The notes beneath the pieces are model-generated. The model saw nothing but the letters and a program-made list of their open reading frames with translations, ran no database searches and was not told the DNA's origin. Position numbers and translations under genes: made by a program. From the NCBI GenBank assembly GCA_951812805.1, contig CATOSZ010000013.1:1-33333 (forward strand): a DNA stretch of 33,333 nt. The letters are read 5' to 3'. Of this stretch, positions 8,075 to 15,949 are shown piece after piece; position 1 is the stretch's first letter, and each line of letters opens with the position of its first letter. This DNA comes from an uncultured Alphaproteobacteria bacterium (GTDB taxonomy: Bacteria > Pseudomonadota > Alphaproteobacteria > GCA-2731375).

Positions 8075-9158
8075 GCCGCCCCGACCGGGCCTCTGGCCGC
8101 TCGCCCTGCTCCTCCTGTTCCTGCTGGGCGCGGGCGGGGCGAGCGCGCATGTCGCCAATCTCTCGACCTCGCGGCTCGACGTCTCCGAGGTCGGGATCCG
8201 CCAGGTCGTCGACGTCCATCGCAAGGACCTGGAGGCGGCGCTTCGTATCCCGCTCGCGGCCGATGGGGAAACCACGGATGGCGACATCGTCGCCGAGGCG
8301 GACAGGGCGCGCGACTACCTGCTGGCCAAGGCGGGCCTCGCCGGTAGCGACGGCGCCGCCTGCAAGGTCACCTCGGACCGGCCACGCCATATCGAGGATC
8401 ACGTCCTGCTGACGGCGACCTGGCGCTGTCCGGCGGGCGCGCGGCTCGACTACCGGGTGACGCTGTTTCACGAGCTGGATCCGAACGCCCGCCACCTCGC
8501 CCTGGTGGTCCGGGAGGGTGGCGAGCCGCACCAGCACCTGCTGACCGCCGGCCGGGCGGTCGCCACCCTCGACACGCCGGCCGCCTGGTACCGCACGCTC
8601 GCCCGCCATCTCGTCTCCGGCATCGAGCATATCGCCATCGGTTTCGACCACATCGCCTTCCTGCTGGCGCTGCTGCTCTGGGCGCGCCGTTTCTGGCCCT
8701 TCGTCGGCATCGTCACGGCATTCACGGCGGCCCATTCGATCACCCTCAGCCTCGCCGCCCTCGACCTGGTGCAGTTGCCCGCCGAATGGGTCGAGCCGCT
8801 CATCGCGCTCACCATCGTCTGGGCGGCGGCGGAGAATTTCTTCTCGACGAACGGGGCGAACCGCTGGCGAACCGCCTTCCCGCTCGGCCTGCTACATGGC
8901 TTCGGCTTCGCCAGCGTGCTCGCCGGTTTCGAGCTGCCGGCAGATCAGCTGGTCCTGGCGCTGGCCGGCTTTAACCTCGGCGTCGAGGCGGGCCAGCTGA
9001 TCATCGTCGCCGTGCTCTTCCCGATTCTGCTGGCGCTGGATCGGGCGATGACACCGGGCGGTGAAAGCCCTGGCCGCTCGCCGCGGCTGGTCCGCGCCCT
9101 CTCCCTCCCCATCCTTCTGCTGGGCGTCTACTGGTTCGCGGAGCGGGTCTTCTTCTAA
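8061..9158 (+). CDS. HupE/UreJ-family membrane protein with periplasmic N-terminal domain
   Basis: The product has 365 residues from a TTG at 8061 (overlapping the upstream gene by 14 bases). That start places a good signal peptide at residues 1-29 (LWPLALLLLFLLGAGGASA, cut before HVANLS). An extracytoplasmic domain of about 150 residues follows. The C-terminal half has about six membrane helices with the conserved HupE/UreJ_2 motifs GIEHIAIGFDHIAFLLALLL, FTAAHSITLSLAAL and GLLHGFGFASVL. His residues in these helices suggest metal binding; some family members are nickel or cobalt permeases, but the large two-part version has no settled function. It shares the strand of the Gfo/Idh-LLM pair and probably the operon. 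Its stop overlaps the convergent FAD oxidoreductase by 4 bases. Confidence 0.87.
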   Translation: MRRNRPPRPGLWPLALLLLFLLGAGGASAHVANLSTSRLDVSEVGIRQVVDVHRKDLEAALRIPLAADGETTDGDIVAEADRARDYLLAKAGLAGSDGAACKVTSDRPRHIEDHVLLTATWRCPAGARLDYRVTLFHELDPNARHLALVVREGGEPHQHLLTAGRAVATLDTPAAWYRTLARHLVSGIEHIAIGFDHIAFLLALLLWARRFWPFVGIVTAFTAAHSITLSLAALDLVQLPAEWVEPLIALTIVWAAAENFFSTNGANRWRTAFPLGLLHGFGFASVLAGFELPADQLVLALAGFNLGVEAGQLIIVAVLFPILLALDRAMTPGGESPGRSPRLVRALSLPILLLGVYWFAERVFF

Positions 9159-10275
9159 CCCTGGCGCACGAGATTATCCGCCAGGCGGTCCTGCAGGCGG
9201 GCGATGTCGATCTGGTGCACCGAGCCCGCGCCGGCGAGATCGAGGGTATGCGCGGCGGCCGCGCCCATGGCGATACAGGGGCCCATGACGCGGACGCTGG
9301 AAAGCGCGGCGACGTCGCCGTCGACGACGCGACCGGCGGCGACGAGATTGTCCGCCTCCGGCGGCAACAGGCTGCGCAGCGGCACCTGGTGTAAATGGTC
9401 GTCGCCGAAGACCTCCCAATAGGCTTCCGTTTCGTCGTGGTGCAGCTCGATCGGCCAGGAACACCGCAGTACCGCATCGTCGAAGCGGGCGCCGGCGCGG
9501 ACCTCCTCGACGCCGAGCTGATGGCCACCGACGATCCAGCGGGTCTGGCGAATGCCGAGCTGGCCGTAGATCCGCACCCGCGCCGCGGCGAAGGCGGCGG
9601 GAAACTCCTGCCGGAGGAAGTCCAGCACGCGGTCGGCCTGGGCCCGGCCCGCAAGGGCCGCCGCCGTCGCGCCGACCGGGTCCAGCGGCGTCTTCACATG
9701 GGTCATATTGACCAGCGCCCGGCCGGTCCCGGGCACCACGAAGACGAAACCGTCGAGCCGGACCAGCCCGTGCGCCGAGGCCGTCTCCTTCAGGCGGGCC
9801 TCGATCTCGTCGCGGTGCGGCGCGCGCGCCTCGTCGATCCCCTCCAGGACGAAGACCTGGGTTCCGTGCACGGGTGCCACCGGCTCGCGGCATTCGAGGC
9901 CGGCGAGCCAGGTTGCGACCGCATCGCCCGAGGCGTCGACGAAGCCTTCCGCCGCGACCCTGAGATCGCCGTGCCGGGTGGCCAGGTGCAAGGCGGTGAG
10001 GCGGCGCCCGTCCCGTTCGACCGCGCGGGCCATGGCGCCCAGGATCGGCGTGATCCGCGCTTCCGAGGTCACGCGCCGTTCGACCCAGCGGGCCAGCGCG
10101 ACCTCGTCATACTGCACGATGCGGGTGTTGCGCCGGCCGCTGATCGGGTTCAGCGCGCCCTCGGCACCGAGGTCGGCGAGGATCTCGTCGGCGATGCCGC
10201 CGGTCACCTGGTAGGGCTCCGGCCCGTTGGAATAGAGCCCGCAGAAGGTGCCGATGACGGAATGCACCGCCTGGC
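9155..10275 (-). pseudogene. FAD-dependent oxidoreductase, N-terminus removed by IS21
   Basis: This is the C-terminal approximately 370 residues of an FAD-dependent oxidoreductase of the FAD_oxidored type (related to fumarate reductase/thiazole-like flavoproteins). Visible blocks include VIGTFCGLYSNG, GFVDASGDAVATWLAGLE, RQTRWIVGGHQLGVEEV, LLPPEADNLVAAGRVVDGD and RVMGPCIAMGAAAAHTLDLA. The expected first roughly 40 residues, with the GxGxxG FAD-binding motif and the LLVE strand, are missing. The reading frame runs into the IS end at 10276, and only an accidental ATG inside the IS terminus keeps it open. The remaining protein cannot bind FAD normally, so I call it a truncated pseudogene. Confidence 0.85.
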
Positions 10276-10344
10276 TGTCAATCAGCATTTAATTCTGACC
10301 CCCTATCGGCGTGCAAAATTGACCCCCCCCCTTGCTTCGACGGA

Positions 10345-10451
10345 GGTTGTCCCGGTAGTCCACGGGAGGGCCCCGCGCGGCTTCGTGTAGCGCTTTGCGT
10401 TACGCGGAGCGAAGCCGCGTGGGAGGGGCCTGTGGGCCCACCGGGACAACC
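10345..10451. repeat. Long imperfect palindrome (about 107 bp)
   Basis: Outer arms GGTTGTCCCGGT (10345-10356) and ACCGGGACAACC (10440-10451) are perfect complements. Inner arms GCGGCTTCG and CGAAGCCGC (about 10377-10385 and 10410-10418) also pair, and GGGAGGGGCC/GGGAGGGCCCC blocks lie between. It could fold into a long cruciform or hairpin. It is non-coding and lies between the IS end and the IS256-like remnant; its nature (REP/MITE-like or terminator) is unknown. Confidence 0.65.
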
Positions 10452-10515
10452 GGGCCGGCGGCGGAACGTGGGGATCAGGTGGGGTTCTTGAAGTGGCAAT
10501 GAGCTTTTGAAGTAG

Positions 10516-10812
10516 TGTCCAGACTGTTCTGCAAGTTTGTCATGGCTGCCGATGAGGGCCACCGGCATGCCTGGCGCGGAGATTTCGATTGCTCGGAGCG
10601 CCAGGCATGCCGAGCCGCCGTCAGGCGGCTTTCTGGATGCGTTCGCTTTTGCTCTCCTTGAGATGGATCATGTTGAGCTAGCGGTTGGCATCCAGCCAGT
10701 CCTCATGGATTTCGATCGCGAGAGCCCGGACCAGCCGGAGGCAGCTCATCCACCCCATCGGCCCGGACTTGTGCCCCAGCTACGAAACCCCTTTTGCAGA
10801 ACAATCTGTACA
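10516..10812 (-). mobile_element. Internally deleted IS256-family element (MITE-like, about 297 bp)
   Basis: Inverted repeats bound this segment: TGTCCAGACTGTTCTGCAA at 10516-10534 and, on the opposite strand, TGTACAGATTGTTCTGCAA at 10812-10794 (17 of 19 identical). Between them is only the decayed C-terminal end of a Mutator/IS256-type transposase and a strong hairpin with perfect 15-bp arms (CGGCATGCCTGGCGC, about 10563-10577, and its complement, about 10601-10615). It therefore looks like a non-autonomous deletion derivative nested in the IS21 tail. I see no clear target duplication. The boundaries are approximate by a few bases. Confidence 0.6.
10621..10758 (-). pseudogene. IS256/Mutator-type transposase, C-terminal remnant
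   Basis: Read on the minus strand, this gives MSCLRLVRALAIEIHEDWM and then, after a frame change, ANR-stop-LNMIHLKESKSERIQKAA. This corresponds to the conserved end of alphaproteobacterial IS256-family transposases (ESCLRLVRALAVEIHENW...RYLNM..L...). A frameshift and a stop codon show that it is dead. Nothing upstream of this C-terminal block survives. Confidence 0.65.
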
Positions 10813-10844
10813 GGACCCGTTTTGATTTGCCCGCCTTTGCGATG

Positions 10845-10893
10845 AAAGCCCCCAGGCTGATTGGCTCCATATAGCGGATCAGCCTGGGGCTTT
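10845..10893 (-). terminator. Hairpin downstream of istB
   Basis: AAAGCCCCCAGGCTGAT (10845-10861) and ATCAGCCTGGGGCTTT (10878-10893) pair over about 16 bp with one bulged base and a 16-base loop, 14 bases after the istB stop. The U-tract is short on either strand. It is probably the transcription terminator or 3' stabiliser of the istAB message. Confidence 0.55.
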
Positions 10894-10906
10894 GCTTACA
10901 GGGCGG

Positions 10907-11638
10907 CTACTTTTGTCGTCGCTGTTTGCTTTGTGCGAAGCGGTAAGACATGTTGCCTGTTTCGATGATTGCGCAGTGATGCGTTACACGATCCAGCAAC
11001 GCGGTTGTCATTTTTGCATCTCCGAAGACGGAGACCCATTCCCCGAACTCCAGATTGGTGGTGATGATGACGCTGGTCTTCTCATAGAGTTTGCTGATCA
11101 GGTGGAACAAGAGCGCACCGCCGGATTTGGGGAATGGGATATAGCCCAGTTCGTCGATGATGACGCAATCCATGGCCGTCAGTTGCCGGATGATCTTGCC
11201 GGCGTTGCCTTCGGCCTGTTCCTTGATCAGCGCATTGATCAGATCGACGGCGTTGAAGAAACGGACCTTCTTTCCCTGATTGATCAACAGCGTCCCCAGA
11301 GCAATGGCGATGTGGGTTTTGCCCGTACCGGTTCCGCCCACCAGAATGAGGTTGTGGGCCTCCTGGGTGAACTGCCCTGAGCAGAAGGGGTCGATTTGCG
11401 CTTGGGTGACGGCGGCTAGGCCGTAATCGAAAGTGGCGAAGTCCTTATGGTGGGGGAACTTCGAGGCCCGCATTTGGTGCTGGATAGAGCGCACCCGGCG
11501 CTCTACAGTCTCGGCGTCGATCAGTTGCTTTATCGCAGTGGTCAGACTTGGCGGCTTGCGCGCGGCCAGCAAAGCTTCGGCGCAAGCCGCCATTCCATAC
11601 AGCCTCAGGGCGATCAGTTGGTCTATCAAAGCTTTCAT
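10907..11638 (-). CDS. istB: IS21-family helper ATPase IstB (second element)
   Basis: The product has 243 residues from the ATG at 11638, which overlaps the istA stop (ATGA). AAA+ motifs are Walker A GGTGTGKTH and Walker B CVIIDELGYIP, with the sensor/arginine-finger region VIITTNLEFGEWVSVFGDAKMTTALLDRVTHHC typical of IstB. The N-terminal domain KALIDQLIALRLYGMAACAEALLAARK is present. It differs clearly from the IstB at 3368-4144, so the two IS21 elements belong to different subgroups. It ends shortly before a hairpin. Confidence 0.93.
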   Translation of the reverse strand: MKALIDQLIALRLYGMAACAEALLAARKPPSLTTAIKQLIDAETVERRVRSIQHQMRASKFPHHKDFATFDYGLAAVTQAQIDPFCSGQFTQEAHNLILVGGTGTGKTHIAIALGTLLINQGKKVRFFNAVDLINALIKEQAEGNAGKIIRQLTAMDCVIIDELGYIPFPKSGGALLFHLISKLYEKTSVIITTNLEFGEWVSVFGDAKMTTALLDRVTHHCAIIETGNMSYRFAQSKQRRQK

Positions 11639-13134
11639 GCGACGGCCTCCCCGGCAACGCACAGCGTCTCATAGCGCTTGCAGTCCGCTTCGGGCCGCAA
11701 GGTCAGTTGCGGATAGGCGTGGCTCTCGCCCCATGGCGCGATGACCGGCTCCACCAGTTGGTTGATCAGATTGATGATGGCCGGAAGGCGCAGCGTGTTC
11801 TGCTCCACGGCCAGTTCACAGGCTATCTCGACCACCTCGATCCCGTGATCCTGGGCCAGCAGGAGCAGATCGACAAACTCCCGGTCCCCGCCTTTGCCGG
11901 CCATGTAATGCGCCCTGACCCGGTGCATCGCCTCAGGCAATTGCCAACCCACAAAGGGCGCGCCATCTCTCAGCGCGCCGGGCTTGCGGTCGAGTAGGGG
12001 CAGGTAATGCCAGGGCTCGAAATAGCTGGCGTTGCGGGTAAAGCGGCGCTTGTGCTCGGCAATCACATTCTGCCCTGACACAACCACGATCCGGTCCGCA
12101 TAGGCGCGCAGAGAGACAAGCTCCCCGGCGAACCGGGAGGGGACGCTATAGCGATTGGTGGCATATTGGACCAGACAGGTAGAGCGGACACGAGCGGCCT
12201 TCTCAACATAGCCGTCAAAAGCCCGGCCCAGGGGACGCAGTTCGGCGCACTCGTCTGCGAACACGTCCGAGATCTTGCGATCCGATTGTTCGGGGTGGGC
12301 GCGATTCGCCAATTCCTCGCAGCGCAGACGCAACCAGCCGTTCAGCGCATCCAGATCGTCAAAGGCGGGCTTGGGCGCAAACAGCTGTCCCCGCAGGAAC
12401 CCAACCTGGTTCTCAATCTGACCCTTCTCCCACCCCGCCGCGGGTGTGCAAGCAACCGGTTCCATCACATAGTGGTTCATCAACGCCAGAAAGCGCGGAT
12501 GGAACACACGGTCCTTAGAGCGCGAAACATAGGTTACCATCGTCTTGGGGTTGTCGATGATCACCCGGCGCGGTACGCCGCCATAGAAAGACATCGCCCG
12601 TGCAAAGGCGTCCAGCACCATCTCCTGAGATTCGCTGGGATAGGCAACAACAAAGGGCTTGCGGCTATGACATAGGCGGAAGTGGGCAACCTTTACCTTC
12701 TGCTCGACACCGCCCAGGACAGCGTATTCCGTGCTCCAGTCAAACTGGAGCGCGTCACCTGCCGTAAAGTGCAACGGAATGAACGCATCCCCCGATCCGG
12801 CGCCAGAACGCTTCAGGTCGCGGACAAACCTCTGAACCGTCGAGTAGGATCCGCTATAGCCTTCCGACACAAGCTGCTCATAAAGCTTCTTGGCCGTCCG
12901 GCGCTCACGGCGCGGGCGCCCCAGGTCCTGCTCAAAGAGCGCCCGAAGCCGGCTGGCGAAGCCATCGCTAAGCTTACGCCGGACGGGTGAAACGCGCCGC
13001 TGATAGCTCGGTGGATCGCCGTCCTTCAGATACTTCTTAATCGTGTTCCGCGACAAACCAGTCTGACGAGATACAGATCGGATACTCCGACCCTCCCGTA
13101 ATATCCAACGTCGGATCTTCAATACGCTTTCCAT
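11635..13134 (-). CDS. istA: IS21-family transposase IstA (second element)
   Basis: The product has 499 residues from the ATG at 13134, chosen because AGGTGG sits 5 bases upstream; in-frame GTG codons at 13143 and 13161 are possible alternatives. An N-terminal helix-turn-helix (RSIRSVSRQTGLSRNTIKKYL) is followed by the DDE core: LQFDWSTEYAVLGG, RRVIIDNPKTMV and WEKGQIENQVGFLRG. A C-terminal domain (LVQYATNRYSVPSRFAGELVSLRAYADRIVV) follows. It is intact. The first three quarters are repeated without visible change at 25813-26852. Confidence 0.93.
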   Translation of the reverse strand: MESVLKIRRWILREGRSIRSVSRQTGLSRNTIKKYLKDGDPPSYQRRVSPVRRKLSDGFASRLRALFEQDLGRPRRERRTAKKLYEQLVSEGYSGSYSTVQRFVRDLKRSGAGSGDAFIPLHFTAGDALQFDWSTEYAVLGGVEQKVKVAHFRLCHSRKPFVVAYPSESQEMVLDAFARAMSFYGGVPRRVIIDNPKTMVTYVSRSKDRVFHPRFLALMNHYVMEPVACTPAAGWEKGQIENQVGFLRGQLFAPKPAFDDLDALNGWLRLRCEELANRAHPEQSDRKISDVFADECAELRPLGRAFDGYVEKAARVRSTCLVQYATNRYSVPSRFAGELVSLRAYADRIVVVSGQNVIAEHKRRFTRNASYFEPWHYLPLLDRKPGALRDGAPFVGWQLPEAMHRVRAHYMAGKGGDREFVDLLLLAQDHGIEVVEIACELAVEQNTLRLPAIINLINQLVEPVIAPWGESHAYPQLTLRPEADCKRYETLCVAGEAVA

Positions 13135-13250
13135 CAATACCACCTGCTCTTTCCTCCGCACTGTTCCGTGCGGATGCTAGCGTTCCAGGTGGGTCAATTC
13201 TTACCGCTCATAACCCACCAAAGTGGGTCAGTTTTGCATGCCGATTCACA

Positions 13251-13307
13251 GTCACGGGCCCGACGCCGGTGATGACCGAAGGCAGGCTGGCGCGGGTGTT
13301 CTGCTGA
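13251..13307 (+). pseudogene. 3' end of a phage gene cut by the IS21 element
   Basis: Immediately right of the IS end, the frame starting at 13251 reads VTGPTPVMTEGRLARVFC and stops with a TGA that overlaps the ATG of the next gene. This is the stop/start overlap seen throughout this phage operon. It is therefore probably the last 18 codons of the upstream phage gene. The position suggests a DUF1320/gp36-like head-tail connector, but that identity is inference from gene order only. Confidence 0.5.
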
Positions 13308-13828
13308 TGGCGGGCGCGGGCGTCAGGCTGGATCTCGAATACGACGATTCCGCGGCCGGCCGGGCCTTAATGCGCCTGGTGCGTGAGATGGCGGATCCGA
13401 GGCCGGTGTTCGACGAGATCGGCGGCCGGCTCGTGACCTCGGTACAGCACCGCTTCGAGCGCGGCCAGGGCCCGTCGGGCGCGGCCTGGCCGATCTCCGG
13501 GCGGGCCAGGCGCGAGAGCGGCCAGACCCTGGTGATGACGGGCCGCCTGCTCGGCTCGATCGCGCACAACGCGAGCCGCGACGGCGTCGAGGTCGGCACC
13601 AATGTCGGATATGCGGCGATCCATCAGTTCGGCGGCCGGACCAAGCCGCGCACGATCCGGGCCCGGCAGAAGAAGGCGCTGTTCTGGCCCGGTGCGCGGC
13701 ATCCGGTGAAACAGGTCCGGCACCCGGGGTCGGCGATCCCGGCGCGGCCGTTCCTGGGTCTGGACTCAGGCGACGAGGCGATGATCGTGGATACGGTCGC
13801 GCGGCGGCTGTCGGAGGCCGTGGCGTGA
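13307..13828 (+). CDS. Phage virion morphogenesis / tail completion protein (Mu gpG-like)
   Basis: The product has 173 residues. The pattern LVREMADPRPVFDEIGGRLVTSVQHRFERGQGPSGAAW, then LVMTGRLLGSIAHNASRDGVEVGTNVGYAAIHQFGG, then IPARPFLGL is typical of the phage 'virion morphogenesis' family (Pfam Phage_tail_S, Mu gpG/P2 gpS). These proteins act at the head-tail joining step. I chose the ATG at 13307 because it overlaps the stop of the gene fragment upstream. A longer reading to 13223 would begin inside the IS and is rejected. The 3' end overlaps the next gene by GTGA. Confidence 0.85.
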   Translation: MAGAGVRLDLEYDDSAAGRALMRLVREMADPRPVFDEIGGRLVTSVQHRFERGQGPSGAAWPISGRARRESGQTLVMTGRLLGSIAHNASRDGVEVGTNVGYAAIHQFGGRTKPRTIRARQKKALFWPGARHPVKQVRHPGSAIPARPFLGLDSGDEAMIVDTVARRLSEAVA

Positions 13829-14412
13829 GCGTGGCGGCGAAGATGGACTTCGGAATCGCGGCGGCGGTCCACGGGCGCCTGGAGAGCCTGCTGACGCGGA
13901 AGTGTTATCGGGAGGCGCGCGGCGCGGGGAAGGATCTACCCGAGTTCGTGGACGAGTTCGTCGCATTAACCGGCGGCTTCCGTGAAGTTTTCGACGCCCT
14001 CACCGTGGCCGACGACACTAAGCTCCGCCCGCCGCTGGCGGCGGTGCTACCGCTCACCGAGAGCACCGGGGGCAGCGTCGGCGGGCGGGCCAGCACGGTG
14101 CAGCGGGTGACGGCGGAGATCGCCGTCTACGTGATCGTGAGCGCCGCGAACGACTCGAGTGGGCGCCGCGCGCGGTGCAGGGAGGATCTGTCGGCGGCGC
14201 TGGCGGCGACCCGCGCGGCGCTGATCGGCTGGGCGCCAGTAGTCGGGACGTGTGTGTGCCCGCCGCCGCCACGGCCCGCGCCGCTCCAATTCCGCCGGGG
14301 CGAACTCGCCGAGATAGCCGAAGGCAGGGCGATCTGGCGCGATGTCTACGCCGCGACGTACTGGGTGGGCGGTGGTGCGCTTAAGGAGATGGATGATGAC
14401 CACTGTGCCTAA
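13825..14412 (+). CDS. Mu gp37-like phage protein (DUF1834), tail terminator candidate
   Basis: The product has 195 residues from a GTG that overlaps the upstream stop; an ATG at 13843 is the alternative start. The layout matches the Mu gp37/DUF1834 family. It has an LPEFVDEFVAL-like helix near the start, a central segment RVTAEIAVYVIVSAANDSSGRR, and the closing block FRRGELAEIAEGRAIWRDVYAATYWV. In Mu the protein sits between head completion and sheath genes and is thought to cap the tail. Here the tail genes that follow are of the flexible non-contractile type. It overlaps the next gene by about 17-20 bases. Confidence 0.75.
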   Translation: MSVAAKMDFGIAAAVHGRLESLLTRKCYREARGAGKDLPEFVDEFVALTGGFREVFDALTVADDTKLRPPLAAVLPLTESTGGSVGGRASTVQRVTAEIAVYVIVSAANDSSGRRARCREDLSAALAATRAALIGWAPVVGTCVCPPPPRPAPLQFRRGELAEIAEGRAIWRDVYAATYWVGGGALKEMDDDHCA

Positions 14413-14701
14413 TAGCAGCCTGCCGAAAACCTACACGAATGCCAGCGGCGCGGTGGCTGAGCGGACTCCGACACTTCTGGCCAAGCCGCTGATATGGGAC
14501 GGCCGGCCCCGCGCGGCGGGCGATGTCGTCTGGCTCCGGCCGGAGGACCTCGTGGCGCTGGACAAGGACGGGTATCTGGAGGCGGCGGAGGCGACGCTCG
14601 GCCGCCTGGCGGAAGCGGGCACGGCGCTGGTCTCGGCCCAGACGGCCTGGTGGCGGGCGCGCGACACGGCGATCGCCGCCGGCGCGACGAAGGGAGCTTG
14701 A
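14396..14701 (+). CDS. Small phage protein of unknown function
   Basis: The product has 101 residues from the ATG at 14396 (AAGGAG at 14383-14388, 7 bases upstream); the adjacent ATG at 14393 is equally in frame. The N-terminus is polar (TTVPNSSLPKTYTNASG), and the C-terminal half is Ala-rich and helical (LDKDGYLEAAEATLGRLAEAG..., then TAWWRARDTAIAAG). I do not recognise the family. Its place between gp37 and the tail tube gene suggests a structural or assembly role. The next gene starts 1 base after its stop. Confidence 0.7.
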   Translation: MTTVPNSSLPKTYTNASGAVAERTPTLLAKPLIWDGRPRAAGDVVWLRPEDLVALDKDGYLEAAEATLGRLAEAGTALVSAQTAWWRARDTAIAAGATKGA

Positions 14702-14702
14702 C

Positions 14703-15488
14703 ATGGCCACGGCAGAGAAGATCGCAAACCTGATCGACGCCGCCGAGGCGCAGAAGGCCTATATCGATGACCAGCGCGAGAGGTTCTGGAAGGAGGCGCC
14801 GGCGAGCCGGCCGGTAGCCCCGAACCTCATCTCGGACACCTATGCCTGGGCCGGCCTCTGTGGCGGCGAGGTCAACGCGCCGAAGCCGATTATCGCCGCG
14901 CACAACGGCTCGCCCTTCGCGGCGTTCGCCCGCGGGAGCGCGGTGGAGAGAGGGACACTGGAAGTGGTGACGCTCGACAGGCTTGCCGCCAAGGACATCG
15001 GTTTCGGCGGCGATCTGGCGAAGGCGACCAACGGCCCCGACGGTGACCCGCCCTGGCATGGCAGCCAGTTCAGGGTTCTGCTGTTCAATGTGGGGATCGC
15101 CGGCGGCCAGGCGGACGGACCGCCGAGCCAGCTTTATGTGCTCTCGATAAGGGCGTTGGGCGGCTTCTCCGGCTGGGGCCGGGGCGAGTTCGCGACCCAG
15201 GCGGCGTGTTTCATAAACGTCGTGTCGCACAGTGGCGACATCGTGTTTTTCCCCTCGCATAACATGTCGGCCTCGATCAAGGTCGGGGCGGGCGACGTGG
15301 ACCAGGGCTGGCGCTACAAGCACGCCACGAAGGCCGGCTGGGGCGGTGGCTCCCGGGCGCTCTTCCAGGGCACCGGCCAGATGAAGGTCGCACTGGCGCT
15401 GCTCTATGTCGGCGCCGGCGATCACGGCGGCGCTTATGTCTACGCCCGGAGCCTGGGCGGCTCGTACTTCCACAAGGAGATTGTTTGA
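14703..15488 (+). CDS. Phage protein of unknown function, putative virion component
   Basis: The product has 261 residues. A short helical N-terminus (about 1-45) precedes a beta-rich, Gly-rich body (for example GFGGDLAKATNGPDGDPPWHG, RVLLFNVGIAGG, YVLSIRALGGFSGWG). The composition resembles phage decoration or fibre-like proteins, but I cannot name a family. No catalytic motif is visible. It follows the previous gene by 1 base, and its TGA overlaps the ATG of the next gene, so it is translated as part of the tail operon. The GC content and codon use match the neighbours. Confidence 0.7.
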   Translation: MATAEKIANLIDAAEAQKAYIDDQRERFWKEAPASRPVAPNLISDTYAWAGLCGGEVNAPKPIIAAHNGSPFAAFARGSAVERGTLEVVTLDRLAAKDIGFGGDLAKATNGPDGDPPWHGSQFRVLLFNVGIAGGQADGPPSQLYVLSIRALGGFSGWGRGEFATQAACFINVVSHSGDIVFFPSHNMSASIKVGAGDVDQGWRYKHATKAGWGGGSRALFQGTGQMKVALALLYVGAGDHGGAYVYARSLGGSYFHKEIV

Positions 15489-15940
15489 TGGCGCTAATCA
15501 AGCAGGCATCGGACGGCGCGGTACTCGGCGCGGCACCACTCTCGGAGATCGACGACTGGCTCGCGGAGATGGGCGTGGAGGCGGCGGACGTCAGAATCGA
15601 GGCGACGGTCGACGATCTGCGGCTGGCCGCGCGCACGAAGATCGCCGCCAGCGTCGGGGACCAGGGCACGCTGGTCGGCACGGCGCTGGATGGCGTCCAC
15701 CTGCTGCTCCACGAGGTCGGACGGATGGCCGCCGCGATCCAGGCCGCCCCGAACTTGGCGGCGATGAAGGCGGCGGCGGCGCCGCTCGCCGAGGCGCTCG
15801 CGCCCCTGGTGGCCGGCGTCGACGATGAAAGCATCGCGCTGCCCTACGCCGTGAAGCCGGGTGGGCGAGCGGGCGCGCTGGCGGAGATCGCCGCGCGGGC
15901 GACGAAGACCGCGGCGGTCTTCGCGGCGGACGACGAATAG
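15488..15940 (+). CDS. Small phage tail-operon protein of unknown function
   Basis: The product has 150 residues from the ATG at 15488, which overlaps the upstream TGA. It is mostly helical and Ala-rich: ALIKQASDGAVLGAAPLSEIDDWLAEMG, then a long amphipathic stretch (VGTALDGVHLLLHEVGRMAAAIQ), then APLAEALAPLVAG. I do not recognise the family. Its place just before the tube protein gene suggests a tail assembly accessory. Its stop lies inside the AGGAGG ribosome binding site of the next gene. Confidence 0.65.
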   Translation: MALIKQASDGAVLGAAPLSEIDDWLAEMGVEAADVRIEATVDDLRLAARTKIAASVGDQGTLVGTALDGVHLLLHEVGRMAAAIQAAPNLAAMKAAAAPLAEALAPLVAGVDDESIALPYAVKPGGRAGALAEIAARATKTAAVFAADDE

Positions 15941-15949
15941 GAGGCGGGC

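Larger units (their letters stand above)
10276..13250 (-). mobile_element. IS21-family insertion sequence (second element, about 2975 bp)
   Basis: The ends were read directly: left TGTCAATCAGCAT...CTGACCC (10276-10301) and, as reverse complement of 13225-13250, TGTGAATCGGCAT...CTGACCC, 20 of 26 identical. A second TGACCC repeat follows inside each end (about 10306-10326 and about 13190-13200). istA and istB are intact and on the minus strand. The left flank (..CTGGC) and right flank (GTCAC..) do not match, so there is no target duplication. That suggests one flank was replaced by deletion or recombination after insertion. The element is longer than usual because about 600 bases lie between istB and the left end, holding a palindrome and an IS256-like remnant. 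Confidence 0.87.

Noticed and set aside
10537..10845. Plus-strand open frame of 102 codons in the IS21 tail
   Set aside because: It is the antisense of the decayed IS256 transposase end and the flanking inverted repeat.
10271..13256. Target duplication around the second IS21 element
   Set aside because: The flanks ..CTGGC and GTCAC.. do not match. The outer flank of the partial copy (GGCAG..) shares only GGC with the left flank, too short to claim.
13223..13306. Earlier start for the tail completion gene inside the IS end
   Set aside because: The first 28 codons would be IS terminus and the tail of the previous gene read out of frame. The ATG at 13307 has the ATG/TGA overlap typical of this operon.
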